64,000 nt of DNA from Pseudomonas cedrina subsp. cedrina (GTDB lineage: Bacteria > Pseudomonadota > Gammaproteobacteria > Pseudomonadales > Pseudomonadaceae), in NCBI RefSeq assembly GCF_001983175.1, contig NZ_MNPW01000003.1:434001-498000 (forward strand), in the 5' to 3' direction. Shown one piece after another: positions 44,876 through 53,976 of the stretch. Positions within the stretch are counted from its first letter, which is position 1; each line of letters opens with the position of its first letter. The notes under the pieces were generated by a model that saw only the letters and a program-made list of their open reading frames with translations, ran no database searches and was not told the DNA's origin. Made by a program: the position numbers and the translations under genes.

Positions 44876-44933
44876 ATCACTCTGCGCCCGCGCGCATGCT
44901 AGCCTGCGGGTGTGTCCTTTCGCAGCCCTATCG

Positions 44934-45938
44934 ATGAACAAGAAAAAGCCCGTCACCATCAGCGACATCGCCAAACGCGTCGGCATGACCACCATCACCG
45001 TGTCCCGGGCGCTGAGCAAACCCGACCTGGTCAAGCCCGCCACCCTGGCCCGCATCCTCGAAGTCGCACGCGAGCTCGACTACGTGCCCAACGCCTTCGC
45101 GCGCGGGCTCAAGCGCAGTGAAAGCCTGATCATCGGCGTGATCACCGCGTCCGTGGACAACCCGTTCTACAGCGAAATGATCAAGGCGATTTCCCGCGAA
45201 GCCAAGCAGCACGGCTACACCATCATGCTGGTAGACACCGACGAGCTGGAAGAACTGGAAAGCAAGGCGGTGGACACCCTGCTGGGCTACCGCGTGGCGG
45301 GGATCATCCTGTCGCCGGTCTCCGACGAACCGAGCTACCAACCCGACTACCTGGAACGCTTGGGCAACGGCAAGACGCCGGTGGTGCTGCTCGACCGCAC
45401 GCTGCACGACAGCCCGTTCAGCCGCGTGGTGCTCGACAACTACCACAGCGGCATCCAGGCCGCGCATTACCTGTTGCGCCAGACGCCCGATCTCAAGCGC
45501 CTGCTGGTGCTGACCGGGCCCGAGCACTCACGCATCACCGTCGAACGCCTCAAGGGCCTGCGCGAAGTGCTCGCCGAACACCCCCAGGTGCAGGTCGAAG
45601 TGCAGGCCGGCGACTACACGCTGATGCCGTCCTACCTGCACACCCTCGACTACCTGGCCGAGCACGCGGCGCCGGACGCGATCATGGGCTTCAACCAATT
45701 GATCACCCTCGGCGCGCTGCGCGCGTTGCGCATGCACAATATCCCCCACGACAGCCTGACCATCTGCGGCATCGACCGCCTGCCCTTCGCCGATATCTTC
45801 GGAGTGCCCATCGCCTGCGTGGCCCACGATGCGTCGCTGGCCGGCAGCAGCGCGGTGCGCCTGTTGCTCGACCGCCTGCAAGACCCGCACAAACCACGGG
45901 ACAAGGTAGTCATCGCCGGCCGCCTGGAAAACGGCTAG
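44934..45938 (+). CDS. LacI-family transcriptional regulator of the sugar-alcohol operon
   Basis: A 334-aa LacI/GntR-like repressor. N-terminal helix-turn-helix TISDIAKRVGMTTITVSRAL and hinge LDYVPNAFARGLKR, then a periplasmic-binding-like sensor domain. The ATG at 44934 (MNKKKPVTI) is the family start. Its 3' end overlaps, tail to tail, the SDR gene of the operon by 4 nt. A LacI-type palindrome upstream of the operon's first gene (52930-52947) is the likely operator. Confidence 0.9.
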   Translation: MNKKKPVTISDIAKRVGMTTITVSRALSKPDLVKPATLARILEVARELDYVPNAFARGLKRSESLIIGVITASVDNPFYSEMIKAISREAKQHGYTIMLVDTDELEELESKAVDTLLGYRVAGIILSPVSDEPSYQPDYLERLGNGKTPVVLLDRTLHDSPFSRVVLDNYHSGIQAAHYLLRQTPDLKRLLVLTGPEHSRITVERLKGLREVLAEHPQVQVEVQAGDYTLMPSYLHTLDYLAEHAAPDAIMGFNQLITLGALRALRMHNIPHDSLTICGIDRLPFADIFGVPIACVAHDASLAGSSAVRLLLDRLQDPHKPRDKVVIAGRLENG

Positions 45939-46660
45939 CGGCTGGTGTAGCCGCCGTCGATGGGCAGGCTGACGCCGCTGATCATGCTGGCGGCGTGGCT
46001 CAGCAGGAACAGCACCGGCAAAGCGACTTCCACGGTTTCGGCAAAACGCCCCAATGGGATGGCCGCCAGCGCCGGGTCGCGCTTGGATGGCTCGGACCAG
46101 GCCATGGTCGCCATCGGCGTCAGCGTGACCGTGGGGTTGACGCTGTTGACGCGAATTCCGAAGCGCCCCCATTCAGCACATTGCACGCGGGTGATCGCAT
46201 CAAGCGCGGCCTTGGATGCGCAGTAGCCGAGGTGATCGTCCAGCGCCACCAGCGAGGCCTGGCTGGAGACGTTGACGATACTGCCGGCGATCTGTGCCTC
46301 GATCATCTTGGCCGCCACGCGACTGGCGACTTGCGCGGCGGCGCGGGCGTTGACGTTCATCACCTGGTCGAACGCCTCGGCGCTGATCGCCGCCGCCGGC
46401 TCCAGCCGCGAAATGCCAGCGCAATTGACCAGGCCGTGCAACGGCGGCAGGTCTTGCAGGGCTGTGTCGAGGGCGGCGCTGTCGGCGATGTCCAGGCACA
46501 GGCTGTGGCAGCCGAGCCCGGCCAGGGCCTGCGCGTTGCGGCCAAGGGCAAAGACCTCGGCGCCGCTGGCGATCAGTTGCAGGGCGATTTCACGGCCGAT
46601 GCCGCTGCTGGCGCCGGTGACGAGGATGCGGTGGTGGGTGAAGTCAAAGGTTGCGTTCAT
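45935..46660 (-). CDS. SDR-family oxidoreductase (polyol/ketose dehydrogenase)
   Basis: A 241-aa NAD(P)-dependent classical short-chain dehydrogenase. Cofactor motif VTGASSGIGREIAL near the N-terminus, NCAGISRLEP, catalytic Ser in VNVSSQASL and the YCASK Tyr/Lys pair, and C-terminal GVSLPIDGGYTSR. It resembles D-threitol dehydrogenase and L-xylulose reductase-type enzymes (recalled). The ATG at 46660 begins MNATFDFTHH. Last gene of the operon, separated from the kinase by a REP doublet. Confidence 0.85.
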   Translation of the reverse strand: MNATFDFTHHRILVTGASSGIGREIALQLIASGAEVFALGRNAQALAGLGCHSLCLDIADSAALDTALQDLPPLHGLVNCAGISRLEPAAAISAEAFDQVMNVNARAAAQVASRVAAKMIEAQIAGSIVNVSSQASLVALDDHLGYCASKAALDAITRVQCAEWGRFGIRVNSVNPTVTLTPMATMAWSEPSKRDPALAAIPLGRFAETVEVALPVLFLLSHAASMISGVSLPIDGGYTSR

Positions 46661-46692
46661 AGATGTAAATCTCAAGAACAATGAAGATCCCC

Positions 46693-46781
46693 TGTGGGAG
46701 CTGGCTTGCCTGCGATAGCGGTGTATCAGTCGCAAATGTGCTGGCTGAATCACCGCTATCGCAGGCAAGCCAGCTCCCACA
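46693..46781. repeat. REP doublet
   Basis: Nearly perfect inverted arms TGTGGGAGCTGGCTTGCCTG...CGATAGCGGTG and CACCGCTATCGCAGGC...CTCCCACA around a short centre. Lies between the FGGY kinase and SDR genes, inside an operon, where it may act as an mRNA stabiliser or weak terminator. Confidence 0.85.
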
Positions 46782-46800
46782 TTTTTTGGACCGTGGTGAA

Positions 46801-48333
46801 TCAGTGGGTTTGCAGGTTGTGCATGATCGGTTTCAAGGCGGGATACAGTTTCAGGTATTCGGCAAACGCCAGGTCATACGCCTCGACGTGTTCCGCCTTG
46901 GGCTCAGCCCGCAGCTGCAGCTGCACCCAGCCCTTCTCCATCGCCCCGTCGCTCACCAACCCCACCGTATGCGCAGCCAACAAGGCCGCACCCAACGCTG
47001 CTTCCACTTCCTGGACAATGGTGTACACCGGGTACCGCGTCACGTCCGCGATGATCTGCATCCACAGGTCCGAATGGCTGGCGCCGCCCACCACGATCAA
47101 ACGCGGGTCCAGCGAATGCGCGCCGCGGGTGCCGGCTTCGATGTTATGCCGCAGGGCAAAACTCACCCCTTCGAGCACGGCGCGGTACAAATGGATGCGG
47201 CTGTGGTACAGGTTCAGCCCGACAAAGCTGCCACTGGCGCGGTCATCCCACACCGGGCTGCGTTCGCCCATCAGGTACGGCAGGAACAGCAAGCCCTCGC
47301 TGCCCGCCGGGATGTTCATCGCGCTCTGTTCCAGCAGTGCCAGGCTGTCCTGGCCGGTGGCCTTGGCCTGTTGCTCCTCGGCCTGGCAGAACTGTTCGCG
47401 AAACCAGCTGACCGAAGCGCCGGCCGTGATCGCGCCGCCGAAGATGTACAGGTCGCGGTGGCCGTTGTAGACGTGGGGCATGCTCACCAAGCCGTGATGG
47501 GCGTCCACCTGTTGGTTCAGGTAGCCCCAGCACATGCTGGTGCCGATCATCGCCACATGGTTACCCGGCTGCGTAACGCCCGCCGCCAATGTCGCCATGG
47601 CGGCGTCGACGCCGCCGGCGAGAATCGGCGTGCCCGCATGCAGGCCCAGGCGCTGCGCCCAAGTCTGGAGCAAACCGCCGACCACCTCGCCGGAATACAC
47701 CAGGTGCTGCGGCATCATTGCCGGCGGAATTCCCAGGGCATCGAGCATTTCGACAGACCAGCCGCGCGCCTTCACGTCGTAGACACCGCCGATATTGCCG
47801 GCGCTGCTGTGGTCCACGGCGAGCTCACCGGTGAGGCACCAGTTGATATAACTGTTGGGCGGCAGCAGGTAACGGGTACGCGCCCACACCTGCGGCCGGT
47901 GCTGCTTGAGCCAGAGCATCTTGGTGAACCCGTAGTAGCTGTCCACCGAGTTGCCGGTGACCTCGAACAAGCGCTCCAGGTCCGCGTGTTCGCGCACCCA
48001 GGCCACCTGCTCGCCAGCGCGGCGGTCCATCCAGATCAGGCACGGGTGCAGCGGTGTCATCTGCGCATCCACCGCAATCCCCGAACCGCCATACAGGCTG
48101 CTGATGCACAGCGCCTTGACCTGGTGCGCCGCCACGCCGGCCTTGGCCATGCACTGCGACACACAGGCTTCGACGGCGTCCAGCCAGACCTGCGGCCATT
48201 GCTCGGCCCAGCGCACTCTGGGGGTATCCACGCGATACCCCTGGCTATGCTGGGCGATGATCGCGCCTTGCGCATCGACCAGCAGTGCCTTGGTGCTCTG
48301 GGTCCCTATGTCGACACCCATCACGTAGTTCAT
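46801..48333 (-). CDS. FGGY-family carbohydrate kinase
   Basis: A 510-aa sugar kinase. N-terminal ATPase fold GVDIGTQSTKALLVDAQGA, substrate-side WAEQWPQVW and SLYGGSG..., then IWMDRRAGEQ, and the C-terminal GGASHSDLWMQIIADV with the following EVEAALGAALLAA. It phosphorylates a keto-sugar or polyol; xylulokinase is the nearest well-known relative, but neighbours suggest a tetritol/pentitol pathway. It starts 2 nt from the stop of the dehydrogenase gene. Confidence 0.87.
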   Translation of the reverse strand: MNYVMGVDIGTQSTKALLVDAQGAIIAQHSQGYRVDTPRVRWAEQWPQVWLDAVEACVSQCMAKAGVAAHQVKALCISSLYGGSGIAVDAQMTPLHPCLIWMDRRAGEQVAWVREHADLERLFEVTGNSVDSYYGFTKMLWLKQHRPQVWARTRYLLPPNSYINWCLTGELAVDHSSAGNIGGVYDVKARGWSVEMLDALGIPPAMMPQHLVYSGEVVGGLLQTWAQRLGLHAGTPILAGGVDAAMATLAAGVTQPGNHVAMIGTSMCWGYLNQQVDAHHGLVSMPHVYNGHRDLYIFGGAITAGASVSWFREQFCQAEEQQAKATGQDSLALLEQSAMNIPAGSEGLLFLPYLMGERSPVWDDRASGSFVGLNLYHSRIHLYRAVLEGVSFALRHNIEAGTRGAHSLDPRLIVVGGASHSDLWMQIIADVTRYPVYTIVQEVEAALGAALLAAHTVGLVSDGAMEKGWVQLQLRAEPKAEHVEAYDLAFAEYLKLYPALKPIMHNLQTH

Positions 48334-48335
48334 TG

Positions 48336-49415
48336 TCAGGCCACCGGCTTCAACAGCACCTTGATCGACTTGGTCGAGTTGGCCAACTCGAACGCTTCGG
48401 CGTAGTCATCCAGCGGGAAGTCATGGGTGACGATGCCTTTGGACGTCACCAGGCCGCGCTCGAACAGGTCGATGGCGATCGGGTAGCAGTAGGGCCCGAG
48501 ATGCGCGCCGCGCACGTCCAGTTCCTTGCGGTCGCCGATGATCGACCAGTCGACGCTGGTCTCGGCGCCGAACACGCTGAACTCGACAAAACGCCCGAGC
48601 TTGCGGATCAGATCCAGGCCCTGGGTCACGCCGGCCGGCACGCCGGTGGTTTCGATGTACACGTCACAACCGTAGTTGTCGGTCAGGCCGTTGATGATCT
48701 CGCGGGCGTTGTCGCGCGTCGGGTTGATCACCACGTCGGCGCCGAATTTTTTTGCCAGCTCAAGGCGCTCGTCGACCATGTCGATCACCACCAGTTTCTT
48801 CGGGGTCTTCAACGCGGCGACCTGGACCATGCACAGGCCGAGGGTGCCGGCACCGGCGATCACCACCACATCGTCGAGCTGGACATCACCGCGGTTGACC
48901 GTGTGGATCGAACACGCCATGGGCTCCACCAGCGCCGAGTCTTCCAGCGACACCGATTCGGGAATCTTGTGCACGATGGCCGTCTTGGGAATGCGCATGT
49001 ACTGGGCCATGCCGCCTTCGGCCACCTCACGCTGGAAGCCGAAGATGTTGTGCACTTCGCACATCCAGTACTTGCCGGATTTACAGAAGCGGCACTTGGC
49101 GCACGGCACGATCTGCTCGGCGATCACTTTGTCGCCCACCGCGACCTCGAAGTGCTCTTCGGCGCCCTCGCCCACTTGCTCCACATAGCCAAAAAACTCG
49201 TGCCCCGGCACGACGGGCGCCTTGACCCACGGGTTGTCGCCGCCCCAGAACATCGCCGCGCCCGAATGGCACTTGCAGTCACTGGCGCAGATGCCACAGG
49301 CGGCGATGCGGATCACCAGTTCATTGGCGCGCGCCTGGGGCTTGCCGATGCGTTCCAGGCGATAGTCTTTGGGGCCGTGGCAGACGACGGCTTGCATTTG
49401 GGTGAGCTTGTCCAT
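48336..49415 (-). CDS. Zn-dependent alcohol dehydrogenase, erythritol/L-threitol dehydrogenase-like
   Basis: A 359-aa medium-chain dehydrogenase. Catalytic zinc ligands in GICASDCKCH and PGHEF, structural zinc cysteines in VPCAKCRFCKSGKYWMCEVH, and the Rossmann motif GAGTLGLCMV. Marks such as AVVCHGPKDYRLE, EQIVPC and DWSIIGDRKELDVRGAHLGP resemble EltD, the erythritol/L-threitol dehydrogenase of Mycobacterium smegmatis, as I recall that sequence. It would oxidise a sugar alcohol to a ketose for the adjacent kinase. Substrate is an inference. Confidence 0.82.
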   Translation of the reverse strand: MDKLTQMQAVVCHGPKDYRLERIGKPQARANELVIRIAACGICASDCKCHSGAAMFWGGDNPWVKAPVVPGHEFFGYVEQVGEGAEEHFEVAVGDKVIAEQIVPCAKCRFCKSGKYWMCEVHNIFGFQREVAEGGMAQYMRIPKTAIVHKIPESVSLEDSALVEPMACSIHTVNRGDVQLDDVVVIAGAGTLGLCMVQVAALKTPKKLVVIDMVDERLELAKKFGADVVINPTRDNAREIINGLTDNYGCDVYIETTGVPAGVTQGLDLIRKLGRFVEFSVFGAETSVDWSIIGDRKELDVRGAHLGPYCYPIAIDLFERGLVTSKGIVTHDFPLDDYAEAFELANSTKSIKVLLKPVA

Positions 49416-49439
49416 GATTTCTGACCTGTCTTGAGGAGT

Positions 49440-50432
49440 TTATTGATGGCGCTGACGGCTGATAAAGATCGCCAGCAAAATGATCCCGCCCTTGATGACG
49501 CTCTGGACGTAGGGCGACACGCCGAGCATGTTCAGCCCGTTGTTCAACACGCCCAGCAGCATGGCGCCGAGCAACGTGCCGACAATCACCCCGCGCCCGC
49601 CGGCTATCGATGCGCCGCCCAGCACCACGGCGGCAATCGCATCCAGTTCGAACGACACGCCGGCATTCGGCTGGCCGCTCATCAGGCGTGAGGTCAACAC
49701 CAGCCCGGCAACCGCCGCCGTAAAGCCGCTGATGCCGTACACCAGCAACTTGAAGCGCGCCGCCCGCACGCCAGACAAACGCACCGCTTCTTCATTGCCG
49801 CCGATGGCGTAAATGTAGCGGCCGATGCGCGTGTGTTGCAGCAGCACATAGGCGGCCAGGTACGTGATCAGCATGATCAGGATCGGCACCTGGATGCCGA
49901 ACAGGCTTTCGCGGCCAAAGAACGCAAACCAGTCCGGCAACCCGGAAATCGGGTAGCCGTCGGTGTACATCAGGCCCAGGCCCCGGGCGATGCCCATGGT
50001 CGCCAGGGTGACGATGATCGGCGGCATATGCAGGTAGGCCACGAACAGGCCGTTGCCAATGCCGAAGGCCACCCCGACCAGCATTCCCGCGCCAATCGCC
50101 ACGCCTGGCGGCAAACCGGCGACCATCAAGCCGGCGGTGAGCGTGCCGGACAAGGCCATCACCGGCCCCACCGACAAATCGATGCCGCCGGTGAGAATCA
50201 CGCAGGTCATGCCCACCGCGATAATTGCGTTGATCGAGACCTGACGGGCGATGTTCGACAGGTTGCTGGCGGTGAGGAAGGTGTCGCTGGCGAGGATCAT
50301 CACCAGCGTCACTACCACCAGCCCCACAAACGGATAGAACGCCGGCGAGCGCAGCAGCTGCGCCAGGTTCAGGCGTAGCCGGCTGTTATCGCCGCGGCTA
50401 ATGGACGTATTCACTTGAGCCCCCTGTTGCAT
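49440..50432 (-). CDS. Ribose-type ABC permease (RbsC-like)
   Basis: A 330-aa inner-membrane permease with about ten hydrophobic segments and the BPD_transp_2 marks [40 protein letters not shown] and [15 protein letters not shown]. The start is either ATG at 50432 or GTG at 50414, which has a strong CAGGGGGCTCAA site; both lie inside the end of the ATPase gene. Forms the membrane channel of the sugar-alcohol importer. Confidence 0.9.
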   Translation of the reverse strand: MQQGAQVNTSISRGDNSRLRLNLAQLLRSPAFYPFVGLVVVTLVMILASDTFLTASNLSNIARQVSINAIIAVGMTCVILTGGIDLSVGPVMALSGTLTAGLMVAGLPPGVAIGAGMLVGVAFGIGNGLFVAYLHMPPIIVTLATMGIARGLGLMYTDGYPISGLPDWFAFFGRESLFGIQVPILIMLITYLAAYVLLQHTRIGRYIYAIGGNEEAVRLSGVRAARFKLLVYGISGFTAAVAGLVLTSRLMSGQPNAGVSFELDAIAAVVLGGASIAGGRGVIVGTLLGAMLLGVLNNGLNMLGVSPYVQSVIKGGIILLAIFISRQRHQ

Positions 50433-51906
50433 GGCGCATGACCTCTTGAGGATTGACGGCAGACGCTTCGAGTACCTTGACGATGGCGCCCTTGTGGAAC
50501 ACCGCGACGCGATCGCACATGCCGATGACTTCCGGCAATTCGGAGGAAATCATGATGATTGCGTAGCCCTGTTCGGTGAGGCTGCGCATCAGCGCATAGA
50601 TCTGCGCCTTGGCACCGACGTCGATGCCACGGGTGGGTTCATCGAACACCAACACGTCGCAGTGGTGGTTGATCCAGCGTGCGATCACGACCTTTTGCTG
50701 GTTGCCGCCGCTGAGGTTGAACACCCGGCTTTCGCTGCTGGGCGCCTTGATCGACAGCTGTTTCATCAGGCCCTCGACGCTGGCGCATTCGCGGCTTTTG
50801 TCGATGAGGCCCGAGGCGTTCTGGTATTTGGGCAGGTTGTTCAGCGAGATATTTTCGCGAATGCTGAAGTCGGTGATCAGCCCTTCGCTTTTGCGGCTTT
50901 CCGGAAGCAGACCGATGCCGTGGGCGAGCGCTTGCGCCGGGTCGTCAAGGGTGATTTTTTCGCCGCGCAGCCACACGTCTTTGCTCACCGACGGCAGCGC
51001 GCCCATCATGCCCAGAGCCAGTTCGGTGCGGCCGGAGCCGACCAATCCGGCAAAGCCGAGGATCTCGCCCTTGTGCAGCTGGAAACTGTTGCGCGGGCCG
51101 TTGCGCACCAACTGGATGTGCTTGACCTCCAGCAGCAACGCGCCGCGTTCGGTGGTGGGCTTGGGCGGAAAGCTGCATTCCAGGCGCCGCCCGACCATCA
51201 TCTCGACCAGGCGGTCGATGTCGCTGTCGGCCACCTCGGTAACGCCCACGTTGCCACCGTCGCGCAACACGCTGATGCGGTCGCACACCTGGAAAATCTC
51301 CTCCAGGTGATGGGAGATAAAAATCACCGCCACGCCCTGGCGCTTGAGCTCGCGCATGATCCCGAACAGCAGCTCGGCTTCGCTGGGCGTGAGTGTCGCG
51401 GTGGGCTCATCGAGTACCAGCAGGCGCGCATCCAGGGCCAGAGCCTTGGCGATTTCAACGAACTGCTGCTCGGCCACGCTCAGGTGCTTGACCGCACATT
51501 GCAGGTTAATGCTGACGCCCAGGCGCTTGAACAACGCCTCGGATTTCTCAACCATTTCGCGCTTGCGCAACAGGCCGAAACGGTTGTTCAACTCGTGGCC
51601 GAGAAAGATGTTTTCCACCGCCGTGAGGTAGGGAATCAGGCTGAATTCCTGGAACACGATGCCGATGCCGGCGGCAATCGCGTCGCGGTAAGTCGAGAAT
51701 TGCTGTACCTGGCCATCGATCAATATGCGGCCTTCGTCCTGATGCTCGACGCCGCCGAGGATCTTCATCAGGGTGGATTTGCCCGCGCCGTTTTCGCCGA
51801 GCAAGGCATGGATCTCGCCGCGCTCGACCTGCAGGTTGATGGACTTGAGCGCCTGCACGCCCGGGTAACGCTTACAAATATTTTCCAGCTTCAGAAGACT
51901 GCTCAT
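50398..51906 (-). CDS. Ribose-type ABC ATP-binding protein (RbsA-like)
   Basis: A 502-aa ATPase with two fused nucleotide-binding domains. The first has Walker [10 protein letters not shown] and signature [15 protein letters not shown]; the second has the usual degenerate [10 protein letters not shown] and signature [15 protein letters not shown] with Walker [13 protein letters not shown]. The ATG at 51906 ([10 protein letters not shown]) follows AAGGAGACCTC? only loosely; the frame is open 11 codons upstream. Overlaps the permease gene. Confidence 0.93.
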   Translation of the reverse strand: MSSLLKLENICKRYPGVQALKSINLQVERGEIHALLGENGAGKSTLMKILGGVEHQDEGRILIDGQVQQFSTYRDAIAAGIGIVFQEFSLIPYLTAVENIFLGHELNNRFGLLRKREMVEKSEALFKRLGVSINLQCAVKHLSVAEQQFVEIAKALALDARLLVLDEPTATLTPSEAELLFGIMRELKRQGVAVIFISHHLEEIFQVCDRISVLRDGGNVGVTEVADSDIDRLVEMMVGRRLECSFPPKPTTERGALLLEVKHIQLVRNGPRNSFQLHKGEILGFAGLVGSGRTELALGMMGALPSVSKDVWLRGEKITLDDPAQALAHGIGLLPESRKSEGLITDFSIRENISLNNLPKYQNASGLIDKSRECASVEGLMKQLSIKAPSSESRVFNLSGGNQQKVVIARWINHHCDVLVFDEPTRGIDVGAKAQIYALMRSLTEQGYAIIMISSELPEVIGMCDRVAVFHKGAIVKVLEASAVNPQEVMRHATGGSSEYVH

Positions 51907-51969
51907 ACCGCCGACCTCGTATTCAGAAGGAGACCTCAAGCCCCACGGGTTGCGTGGGGCCTGGGTGAC

Positions 51970-52893
51970 TTACCAGCTGAAATCCTTGGCCTTGGCCTGG
52001 TCGATCAGGGTGATGTCCACCGGAACCGTGGCCGGCACGTGCGCGCCCCACTTCCTGGCCAGGGCAATGCCCAGGGCGAGGCGGATCTGATCGCGCGGGT
52101 ATTGCGCCGAGGTGGCGATAAACTTGCTGCCTGGCTTCTGAATGGCCTTGATGGCCTCCGGCGCGCCGTCGACGCTGACCAGTTTCACGTCCATGCCGCT
52201 GGCTTCGATGGCCGACAGCGCGCCGAGCGAGCCGTTGTCATTCACGCTGAAAATGCCCTTGAGGGTAGGCTGGGCCTGCAGCATGTTCTCGGTGACCGTC
52301 AGCGCCTGGTCACGTTCCTGCTTACCGTTCTGGATGCTGACAATCTTCATCTCCGGATGCTTGGCCACGGCCTCTTTGCAACCGCGCACGCGCTCCAGGA
52401 TCGGCACCACGGCAATGCCGTCGAGGATCGCGATATTGCCTTTGCCACCGATGTTTTTGGCCAGGTATTCACAGGCCTGGAAGCCGGCGTCGAAGTTTTT
52501 CGAACCGACAAAGGAGTCCAGCGGCCCTTCCGCCTGGGCATCGACCGCCACGACCACCACACCGGCGGCGTGGGCGGATTTGACGGCCGACTGCACACCC
52601 ACCGAATCGGTGGGGTTGATCAGCAGGATATCGATGCCTTTTTGCAGCATGTCTTCGACGTCACTGACCTGCTTGGACACGTCATGGCGGGCGTCGGTGA
52701 TGATCACTTTCGCGCCGATGCTCGCCCCGGCTTCTTCCAGGGCGTTTTTCATGGTGACGAAATAGGGGTTGTTGATTTCCTGGAAGGACGCGCCGATGCG
52801 GATCGGCTTGGCAGCCTCGGCGAAAGCGGGAGCAGCGGTGCCGAGGGTGATGCTTACAGCCAATAAACACAGGGTTTTCGGAAGCATTTTCAT
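51970..52893 (-). CDS. Periplasmic sugar-binding protein (RbsB-like)
   Basis: A 307-aa Peripla_BP_4 protein. Signal peptide about residues 1-25 (ends APAFAEAA), then IRIGASFQEINNPYFVTMKN, the sequence start typical of pentose/polyol-binding proteins, and NPTDSVGVQSAVKSAHAAGV and VDAQAEGPLDSFVGSKN in the binding cleft. First gene of the operon, so the promoter and operator lie just upstream; a LacI-type palindrome is at 52930. Confidence 0.92.
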   Translation of the reverse strand: MKMLPKTLCLLAVSITLGTAAPAFAEAAKPIRIGASFQEINNPYFVTMKNALEEAGASIGAKVIITDARHDVSKQVSDVEDMLQKGIDILLINPTDSVGVQSAVKSAHAAGVVVVAVDAQAEGPLDSFVGSKNFDAGFQACEYLAKNIGGKGNIAILDGIAVVPILERVRGCKEAVAKHPEMKIVSIQNGKQERDQALTVTENMLQAQPTLKGIFSVNDNGSLGALSAIEASGMDVKLVSVDGAPEAIKAIQKPGSKFIATSAQYPRDQIRLALGIALARKWGAHVPATVPVDITLIDQAKAKDFSW

Positions 52894-52929
52894 GGCGTAG
52901 TTCTCTGTTTTGTTTTTATTTTTAGAGCA

Positions 52930-52947
52930 AATGTTATCGTTAACATT
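52930..52947. promoter_or_regulatory. LacI-type operator of the sugar-alcohol operon
   Basis: AATGTTA-TCGT-TAACATT: 7-bp inverted arms with a central CG, 37 nt upstream of the binding-protein start. It fits operators of LacI/RbsR-type repressors; the LacI gene at the other end of the operon is the likely partner. Confidence 0.7.
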
Positions 52948-53217
52948 TTGTCAGAAGCTAGCAAGGAAATGAGGGCTGTGCAAGGGGCCATTGGTCAGTC
53001 GGGGTACGAATGTGGGTGGGGTTGGCTACCGTGGCGGCCTTTGGGCCGACCAGGTTGTTGGGTTGGACCTGTATACATATCCGTTATTTGGGTCATGGCG
53101 GCTATGGGTTCCGCCCTTACGGCGGGTCACTTTTGGAAAAGAGCCCCAAAAGTAACCAAAGGGCTCTTGCCCCACCACTCGGCACCTCGCCCAGGCTCGG
53201 TGTGCCCTCACTCCGGC

Positions 53218-53300
53218 TTGAATCCGTGGGCCGCCGCAATGGGCCATCCATGGCCCAGTGCGGCTAACCCGGCGTCCTGCCGGGTTACCCACGGATTCAA
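53218..53300. repeat. Three-way-junction palindrome, left copy
   Basis: Closing stem TTGAATCCGTGGG (53218-53230) with CCCACGGATTCAA (53288-53300), 13 bp perfect; inside, hairpin 1 with tip GGGCCATCCATGGCCC and hairpin 2 TAACCCGGCGTCCTGCCGGG (53265 on). Confidence 0.85.
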
Positions 53301-53354
53301 ACCTGCGTTCGGCCAGCGTGGTTGACGGGGCGCCTGAGATCAAGATCAAAAGCC

Positions 53355-53400
53355 AGATCAAGAGCAGATCAAGAGCAGATCAAGAGCAGATCAAGAGCAG
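53355..53400. repeat. 11-bp tandem repeat (AGATCAAGAGC)
   Basis: Four perfect head-to-tail copies of AGATCAAGAGC, preceded by degenerate versions from 53337. Probably slippage-generated from the end of the left element, which finishes with GAGATCAAGATCAAAAGCC. Confidence 0.85.
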
Positions 53401-53428
53401 ACTGAGGTCTACCTAATGTGTGTAGATC

Positions 53429-53525
53429 AAACTGTGGGAGCGGGCTTGCTCGCGAATGCGGTGTGTCAGTGACTACATCTGTTACTGATCCACCGCTTTC
53501 GCGAGCAAGCCCGCTCCCACAGTTT
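53429..53525. repeat. REP doublet between the inverted elements
   Basis: Arms ACTGTGGGAGCGGGCTTGCT...CGCGAA and its inverse, ending CCGCTCCCACAGT, perfect over at least 25 bp, with a 45-bp centre. Confidence 0.85.
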
Positions 53526-53622
53526 TAACCGAGTACACCAGCCCCATCACCGGTCGGCTCTAAGGCCGCCGCGCTCTTGCTTTTGATCTCGGATCGCCCC
53601 GTCAACCACGCTGGCCGGAATT

Positions 53623-53718
53623 CGACAGTGATTTGGGGGGTAAACCGGCAGGGATGCCGGTTTAGCCGCCCACGCGCCATGGATGGCGCGTGGGCGGCGG
53701 CCCCCAAAATCACTGTCG
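53623..53718. repeat. Three-way-junction palindrome, right copy (inverted)
   Basis: Closing stem CGACAGTGATTTGGGGG (53623 on) with CCCCCAAAATCACTGTCG (53701-53718); inside, TAAACCGGCAGGGATGCCGG... (53641-53664) and a hairpin with tip GGCGCGTGGGCG/CGCCCACGCGCC around CATGGATGG. Same architecture as 53218-53300, different stem sequences. Confidence 0.85.
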
Positions 53719-53976
53719 GATTACGGGCATGCCGAGCCTAGGCGAGGCACCGAGTGGTGGGGCGAGGACCTTTTGGTTACTTTTGGGTCCTTCCAAAAGT
53801 GACCCGCTGTAAGAGCGGAACCCTAAGCCGCCGTTACCGCAGCAACGGATATGTACACCGTCAAACCCAACAGCCTGGTCGGCCCGAAAGCCGCCACGGC
53901 AGATACCCATCTCACTTTCCCAGCAAAAAGGGGACAGCCCTGTCAGGCTGCCCCCCGGTTTATTTACACCATTGAA

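Larger units (their letters stand above)
53024..53912. repeat. Composite of two inverted structured repeats, gene-free
   Basis: About 890 bp without a gene. The left half (53024-53352) and right half (53570-53912, reverse) are the same element in opposite orientation: shared blocks include GGGTCACTTTTGG, CCAAAAGTAACCAAA, GCCCCACCACTCGG, GGCCAGCGTGGTTGACGGGG and GAGATCAA. Each half contains a three-way-junction palindrome (53218-53300, 53623-53718). Between them are an 11-bp tandem repeat and a REP doublet. Dispersed intergenic repeats of this kind are known from P. fluorescens genomes, but I cannot name the family. Confidence 0.8.

Noticed and set aside
50431-52866. An 811-codon open frame on the plus strand
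   Set aside because: Antisense to the ribose-type ATPase and binding protein genes; no motif.
53337-53400. CRISPR array
   Set aside because: The AGATCAAGAGC units are directly adjacent with no spacers and there are no cas genes.
53024-53912. Short open frames of 60-125 codons in the repeat region
   Set aside because: They follow the inverted repeats and differ between the two copies; no ribosome sites or domains.
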